Source: Macrocystis pyrifera
Taxonomy: Eukaryota > Sar > Phaeophyceae > Laminariales > Laminariaceae
Assembly (NCBI GenBank): GCA_031763025.1
Contig: JASSKH010000009.1
Location: 6,144,512 to 6,208,511 of the forward strand
DNA length: 64,000 nt
Direction of reading: 5' to 3'
Position numbers and translations under genes: made by a program. Below the pieces are notes generated by a model. The model had not been told where the DNA came from. It made no database searches and saw only the letters and a program-made list of their open reading frames with translations. This document shows positions 57,421 to 64,000 of the stretch, piece after piece. Positions within the stretch are counted from its first letter, which is position 1, and each line of letters opens with the position of its first letter.

Positions 57421-59795
57421 GTTCAATAAAAGGCACACCATAAAGTCATAGCATCCCCGTTTCCCCTCTATTATTGTTGTGGAGGCGTTACTATTTGCTA
57501 CCGGGTGTTCGGAGAAGGAACACTTGCCGTCCTTCTCAGAAACATCTGGAGAGACAAGGAAGAGCCAACAATTACTACCAGGTACCTGGTATAATATACC
57601 AACACGTGTGGGTGATCAACAGTAACCACAGAATCCTCGATACCCATCCCATATTGCCTCATCGTATCGTGTTATACCCGCTAACAGCTAAAGCTGTGAG
57701 CAACCATAACACCAGTGTCGAAGGCAGGACTCGAACCTGGGCGTGAAAATACAATTGAGAGTGATACAGGAGAGACTACTACTGCAGTCATGGAAGATAT
57801 TCGATTCAATTCGGAATGGAACATTAACTGTACGATACAGTATCGGAGGGGATTAGCTCTCGATAATAACTAAAATGGGTTTCGAATCAGTTTCCTTGAC
57901 AGCACTCGGGCACGTCGTACGATATAATATCTCAACCATAACAGGATGGCGTGACGTAACGCCATCCCGAGATTGTCCACCACAATGATGCATCCACTTG
58001 AATCGTCGACTAAACAGATACTAACTGCGGGCACGAAATCCTTTTCTCTTTGATCTCTTCCTCTCACACTTGAATGATATACTGCGGTTCTCTATAGAGG
58101 AAAAGTCCGAACATGTGTGTCCGTCCGACCGTCCACTATACAGAAAACGGTACACCGCGTGTGTTTCGCGCCAATTGACGATACCGGGGGAAGCCCGTTA
58201 CAGATAACTCCTTTTTTCGGCACAACTCAAGGCACAACAACCCTTGCGGCACATACTCCGATTCCTGCTTTCATGGGTTGTTGGTGTTCACCGCCTTACA
58301 GCGGTGCTTTGGCCACTGAGCGCTGTCAATGCCATAAGGTGTGCTGTATGGCGGATGCCCACTATACCGTGAACTGGTGCGACCCCCCCGCGCTATACCG
58401 CTTTATGGCCATAACGCATGTTTCCATCCGCCAGTAGTTTAAAGCATACTTGAATCAAATGAAAGCGTGGTTGCAAAATGCTGACTACCAAGCACGGGCC
58501 GGAGGAGGCCGTGGTGCGGCCCCGCGCCACGAGTCGGAGCCCCCCCGCAGGGCCTACGGAGACATTTGGACATCATATACATAAATAGTGCGTGAATATG
58601 ATCAAAATGTGCGTCTTACACGCTCGTTTCACCCTCTCGTAGTAGGCGGACATCAGGCTCCTTTTAGCGTATATAAACACTATAATATGCCAGCTACTGG
58701 TACGAAGAAAAAGGCTTAAAAGAAAAGAGAAAAAAACAACCAAACGAACACGAAAAAAAAAATGACCTCAGGTAAAATGGTCGTGGACGAACGCTTGGGT
58801 CAGGGCGAGCATCGCTCAAAACACCCACAAGATTCCTCATCCACTTGACACACTCATGAGAGAAACACAGTCGTATCACACCACATCAAGACGGAGTCCG
58901 GCCGTCAGAGTCAGACCAAGAGCAAGACTAACACCTGCGTGCGATGTTCCTCAGCAGCGAAAAGACCGGGGAAAAGAAAAGAAAAAACAAAAACGCCGGC
59001 GAAAACGAACCCAACTTGACGCGCTTAGCGGAATTCTCGCGAAAATAGTGAGCCAGCGCACCGTCGCACGGCCTTGGTGTAACCCCGCTGACTGCATACG
59101 ACGCAAGCCCTTAACAATCTTCTTGGGATTTCAGAGAGGGAAAATTGTCGATTGTGTACGACGATTACAGCAACGAGGACGCTGCGTGATTGGGGGGTGA
59201 TACCAAATTGCTGGCCGAGTAATATGTATAATGCAAAGGGTCGTATAACGCGCGGGCGCAACATGATCCCTATTTATACCCGTTCTGGCGGGGCGCTCAC
59301 TCGCTCGTAGACGGTTTTGGCAACACCAAAAGTTATAGAAGTGTTTCCAGTAATAGTCGCTACCGAGGGGGGTCCCAACAACGGGTAAATATAATAAACG
59401 CAAAGGTGTTATTATACAAAAACACAGAACTATGACTGCAAGTATTAGTTGTGTGTTTTTCGGCACGGAATAAAATTATGAGTACAAACATCAACCACCA
59501 GTACGTATTTAGCAGCACTCCGTAACGCGCCGAAGGAACAGCAGTAGGAGCGGTGGTGGTGGCAGAAGGAGCAGTAGGAGGTGCATTACTCGACCACAGC
59601 ATGGGTATAAACTCAACTCTCTTGAACACACAAGCTTTAGAACCTTGTCGTGATACCACCCTTGAACAACCTTGAGCGTAGGCTGTTATATAGTGATGTA
59701 CAGTAGTGTAGCGCAGACTGAGCACGACTCCCTAATCCAAATTTCTTAGTTGCCCCCGACAAGTTGAACTTTATGTTATTTCTGTAAGTCGTTCA
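57421..59795. other. No recognised gene
   Basis: Contains an isolated B-box-like GGTTCGAGTCCTGCC on minus near 57730 with no A box, and a Cys-containing open frame at 58117-58437 that I cannot assign. The segment 59730-59820 resembles 61170-61270. Confidence 0.4.
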
Positions 59796-60610
59796 TTGTT
59801 CGTGGGCCTATACTGTAGTAATAGGAATAATAGTAGTAGCAGTAGGAGGATTAGGAGTAGTAGTAGCAGCAGTAGTAGTGGTAGTAGTAGTGGTATAGGT
59901 CCATCCCACAGTAGGGGTGCACCAGAAGTTCCTGAGCCCCTCACATTAGGAGCTCAACATCTCAACCGATGCAATACTTGGAAGAAATTAGTTCGTGCCA
60001 CCCGACCGGCACTTGTGTATGCGCTAGTCCTAAAACGAATATAAAATAGCAGTATAAACTTCATGCAAACTGGTACTTCCTCACTTAGGGAACTCAATTG
60101 GTCAGAAGCCTTTGGCCCAAATAGTGCAATCCCTACCGTGGGGTGACTCTAAATAGTAGTAGCAGTAGTAGTAGTAGTAGTAGTAGTAGTATGATATAAG
60201 GATTACCCTGGGCTGGGTACTCGATCGATCTTTTACCCCTATAGCTCAGTTGGTAACACCTTCACATTTGGCGCCGTCGGCAGGACACTGGTTTGAATCT
60301 CATTTCGAACGCTTCTTTATAGAAACGCTTGCGCATGCGTCCCTAAAAACATATCTCCCTGGTTCCCCAGGTATTGGAACGAAGCGGGTAGAACAGCGTG
60401 CGACCGTATACGGTACCGACGCCCCAAACATCCCGCCGTTCAGAGCGGGGGAGAGTGTTGTAAGGATCACCCTGGGATGGGTAATCGATCGATCTTTTAC
60501 CCCTCTAGCTCAGTAGGTAACACCTTCACAAGTAGTAGTAGTAGCAATCGTGTAATAGCAGTAGCAGTAGTAGCAGCAGCAAAAGTAGCAGTAGCAGTAG
60601 GAGTAATAGT
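59796..60610 (+). repeat. TAG/GTA-rich tracts with two SINE-B copies
   Basis: Trinucleotide tracts (GTA/TAG with CAG and AGG interruptions) at about 59815-59900, 60150-60190 and 60530-60610. A SINE-B copy at about 60190-60330 has the leader GGATTACCCTGGGCTGGG, the A-box-like TATAGCTCAGTTGGTAAC, GGCGCCGTCGGCAGGACA and the B-box-like GGTTTGAATCTC. A 5' part of a second copy (60456-60530) ends where the next TAG tract begins. Confidence 0.65.
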
Positions 60611-60799
60611 ATTGCCTGGTGGTATGGTATGTTTCAGTATATAAGGTCTGTAAGACAGAGTCAAATACGTCGTATGTGATACGATGAGTGAAGTACTCAT
60701 AGTCGGCCATCTCTTCGCATCGTAGGAAATTCATCTGTAACGAACTAATATAGCGATCATTGGAACGAACTACTAATAATATAAGTTCGAAAACATAAG

Positions 60800-60905
60800 G
60801 GATGGGGACAGACAGACAAGACAGATCTGCAATTTCCAAAATAGAGACCCAGTTTTACGAACTGAGAAATTTCCAAAATAGAGACTCAGTTTCACAAACT
60901 GAGAA
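60800..60905 (+). repeat. (GACA)n-linked repeat
   Basis: GACAGACAGACAAGA is followed by two units of AATAGAGAC-CAGTTT-ACGAACTGAGAA, each able to form a CTCAGTTT/AAACTGAG hairpin. It is related to 17277-17345. Confidence 0.6.
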
Positions 60906-61299
60906 TTTCCCAAAGAATGTGAACTACTAGGGCAAAATCTGGATCATTACTTTTCACAAACAACTACCTGGTATTGAATAGGAGATTCTATAATAAGCAA
61001 TTTGGGGGGGGGAAAGCTCTCCGAAAACAACACCGTTTTCACCGCTACACCATTCTTGAAGAGCTTACAAGTAGGTTAACAACAACGGTATCTTCCGGGT
61101 ATACATACTACTGTGACACTGTAGGGTAGGATGTACATGGTAGTAGTGCCGTGCTCGTCGCTGGGCACGATTTCTACGTCCAAATTTCTTAGCGCCCCCC
61201 CAATGAGTAAGCCTCTCAGAACGTTCTTATTTGAGTACCTATTCGTGGGCCTACACTGTAGTACGTACAGCACACCGCGCGCGGTTGTTGTTGTTGTCT

Positions 61300-62340
61300 T
61301 TACATTAAATCGTGCTTTCTACCCAGCTTCATCAGTACACCCAGTGTCCGTCCTGATTCCTTATCCTAGAGAGATACTGATTCCTCCGTGGTCACAGACC
61401 GTGAGACAGAGGAAGACTACAAAAAAAAAAGAAAAGAAAAAAAATAATCGCAAATTCAAGTTTCAAGCAAGTGAAATGCCAGCGTACCGGGTACGAGAAC
61501 ACAACAACACAAGCAGGACCAAAAACTAAGAGCAAAAAGACAATAAAAACAAAAAACAAATATTTGAAATGAAAACAGAATACAAACGACGCAAAGACTT
61601 CAGGAAAAGCTGCCAGACGGAAAGCATACGTACTCAGAAAGGACAGATGTCTGCTGCGCGGACGAAGCGACACGAAAGAGAGGGAGCTACAGGCAATAGT
61701 CTATATGAGCTATTCGAACCGATATCTAGCCACCCGATCTATCATTTCGTTTCTGCATTCGTCGACAGCTGTATCAGTACGGCTGCCCTTCCCCGCTCCC
61801 CCCCCCCCCGCTATCGCCGTTCTTGGCGTCCTCAGCTGCGTGGCGTAGCCGGCTCCTCCGTACCTCGTCCCTGTGCCACCTCGCCATGAAACAGTCCGCC
61901 GCGTCGACGACCCCCCGGTACCACTTCCCGCTCTTCTTAGCCGCCCTCGGCCAAAACACCGTTTCTACTCCGAACAGCAGAGGGGAGTTTTCCGTGGACC
62001 CCTCGGTGGCTTGGAAAACCCTGAGGTCGTCTGCCAGACATTGGGCCCAGGTTTTTTCCGGTCGGCCTAGTCCTGGGTTCTCCCCACCAGCCATCGTCTC
62101 AAACATCACCCGGCGGGTCAGCCGCTCATTGGTCGCCCGCTGTACGGCCCCCGCAGAGAGGAGGCGTCTTTTGCGGATGGTCGTCTCAGCGCTCTCGGAT
62201 TGTGCCTTTTTGAGGGCCTTGGCGTACGACATGAGGTGGTCAGCGCGTTGCCGGCGCTGGAAGCCCATGATCCGTAGGCGGAGTTTGTGGTGTGCCGTTC
62301 GGAGCTCAGAGGAGTGCGGTGCTGCGAAAAAAAAGTTACA
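61300..62340 (-). pseudogene. LINE-1-type RT C-terminus and 3' UTR, diverged copy
   Basis: A minus-strand frame (62385-61774) reads RIMGFQRRQRADHLMSYAKA, then RVMFETMAGGENPGLGRPEK and KSGKWYRGVVDAADCFMARW. It is the C-terminal domain of the same RT family as 36-41 kb, but divergent. Unlike those copies it stays open across the point where they shift frame. Everything upstream of the C-terminal part is missing. The 3' UTR runs down to the family's characteristic end near 61300. Confidence 0.75.
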
Positions 62341-62389
62341 GCAGTAGTATGCGTACATCACCCAATGGGAAATGTCACCGACCAATCAA

Positions 62390-64000
62390 CACATTGACCG
62401 CGGGGTACTATAAATACGTAACATTTCACAGAAATGAGATTCGAGCTCGTCTTGTGAGAACATCGGCATCATTCGTGAGGTCATACGCACTCCGTAGCAC
62501 TGGCGGTCGAAGTATTAATAGAGTCGTAATAATAGTATCACACGCAGCTTTCACAGATGGGTTTTGACGGGAAAAAAAGGATGTCTCACAGCTGAGGCGC
62601 CTCTTTTTCTCTTCCTGAAAAACACAATAATAATAGTCGTACGACGTACGTAGCAGCTTACTGCTCACCGTGACCGAAAATATGTATTGTTTTGTAGTTC
62701 GGTTCGCCACTATTTTCATTTTCTCTTTTCTTTTCTCTCGTCATTATCTTGTTCCCTTTTGCCGGAAACATTAAAACATCATCACTGCTACATGTAGATA
62801 GCTCTCGCTTCTTTTTTTTCTCATCTTGCGTGGTGCAAAATAACACCCACACAAGAAACAAACGCGCTAACAAACACACGAAAGTCCAGAACACACACTT
62901 ACGTGCGGTACACAAAAAACAGTTTCAAAAGAAGAAAAATAAATCGTACTGGGTGTCATGCCATGCCATGCCATGTCATGCCATGTCATGCCATGTCGAG
63001 CCATGCCGGTTCTATTTCCATCATGACGTCCGTCGCATCATGCCATGTCGTGTCATGTTTTCTACTGTAGGTCGTGTGGTACGGCGCGCACAATGAAGGC
63101 GCTGCATCCTCACAAGGAGAAAAAAAGACAGCAGCAACAACAGCAACGGCAACAGCAACAGAGAAATCAACTTGTAACGGTTATTTGCCACAGCAACGCA
63201 ACCGCCACAGCAAAGGCAGCGGTAATTGGCCAGCGCAACGGGAAAAGTAACTGCAACAGCAACCCAACGGTAACCGCCACAGCAACGGTAACGGCAACGG
63301 CAACATCAACGGCAACATCAACGAAAAAGAGGGGATCCTACCGCGGTGCGGCGGCCGTCCGGTCGTCCACCATCCCTCCGTCCACCCGTCGGTCGACGGG
63401 CAGCGAGCGAAAACGGGACCTAAATAAGACGCGGTATCGCATCATGTCTACGCGACACTGCGTGCAAATAAATGGTCTGCAACCAAGACAAGGACGAGGC
63501 ACTCAAAAAAAAAAAAAAAAAAGGCCCTGTGCCAAGAGGAGGCGTCATTCGATCTCACCGCCTCCCCCCCCTCCCCGCACCGAGGCCTCCAATCTACCCA
63601 TCAAAATCCCGCGCGTCTACATACCCCTCTATCTGTTATAACGATACACTCTCCCCATACCCGCCCAGCCCCCGCCAGCCCCCGCCAGCCCCCGCCAGCT
63701 CACGCCCTTTCACCCCTCTCCGTAACTCGTACACCCTTCGACCCCTAACCTTCCTCCCCCCGCACCCCTCGGTTTCCCTCCCCGGTATCGTCACCACATT
63801 TTCGGGGGAATCCGGGAGCCCCCAAGGGTTGTCACTTTGGCGCACGCACGAGCGTCGTAGGGTCGTAACCATATCTAGCTAGCTAGACGAGGATGCGCGC
63901 GCGTGCGTGCTTCCCTCTATCGTATAGTGCGCGCGGCCTCTCGCCCTGGACGACATGACAGCCCTGAATCCCGGTGAACACCCCCCCAGCCCTAACTCCT
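62390..64000. other. Simple-repeat-rich end of window, no gene recognised
   Basis: (CCATG)n-type repeats at about 62958-63006, AACGGC/AACAGC hexamer-like repeats at 63128-63330, an A-run at 63507-63522, and a CCCGCCAGC tandem at about 63662-63700. Long frames here follow the repeat composition. Confidence 0.5.

Noticed and set aside
57715-57745. B-box-like GGTTCGAGTCCTGCC on minus
   Set aside because: No A box at the right distance and no second copy; chance or a decayed SINE.
58117-58437. Small Cys-containing secreted peptide
   Set aside because: No signal peptide, no homologous copy and no flanking splice or promoter evidence.
60236-60312. tRNA gene
   Set aside because: The A and B box-like motifs are good, but the acceptor and anticodon arms do not pair, and the sequence is one of several SINE-B copies.

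Overview
This is a nuclear window from a eukaryote with long introns and many repeats. GT-AG introns, F-box, LRR and FYVE domains, tRNA-derived SINEs, LINE reverse transcriptases and interstitial CCCTAA telomere-type repeats rule out a prokaryote. The LINE types look like elements I know from oomycetes and brown algae, and with trinucleotide-rich, Gln/Ala-rich coding exons they suggest a stramenopile, possibly a brown alga. That placement is inference and needs a database search.

Two host genes are well supported, both on the minus strand. (1) A nine-exon F-box/leucine-rich-repeat gene runs from the ATG at 42471 to a stop at 19046. I assembled it by hand: each exon continues the LRR pattern of the one before, all splice phases agree, and the summed coding length (3,561 nt, about 1,186 aa) is a multiple of three. 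Its introns, up to 9.5 kb, hold most of the repeats. (2) The first exon of a FYVE zinc-finger gene (2196-2501) ends at a consensus donor; the rest lies off the left edge or is not recognised.

A third gene exists twice in a large inverted duplication (44.3-47.5 kb against 48.6-52.9 kb). It encodes two C-x2-C/H-x2-C zinc fingers, one split by an intron, followed by an OTU-like segment. Both copies are damaged, mostly at different sites. A CTG-rich satellite of roughly 330 bp lies in the same intron of both arms and is longer in the right arm, where it contains a perfect 84-bp palindrome.

The rest is mobile or repetitive. There are LINE remnants of three families (7.4-10.0, 24.1-26.0, 36.5-40.8, 54.5-57.4 and 61.3-62.4 kb), two tRNA-headed SINE families (called SINE-A and SINE-B here), three foldback or MITE families (MITE-1 to MITE-3), a family whose ends carry long C homopolymers beside GAGTAC, a 42-bp satellite in alternating orientation (5.2-7.3 kb), a telomere-repeat tract inside a LINE, and a hAT-like element. 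Layout: 0-2 kb repeats; 2.2-2.5 kb FYVE exon; 3-18 kb repeats; 19.0-42.5 kb F-box/LRR gene; 43-53.3 kb inverted duplication with SINEs; 53.3-64 kb LINE, SINE and microsatellite sequence with no recognisable host gene. All family names are local labels.
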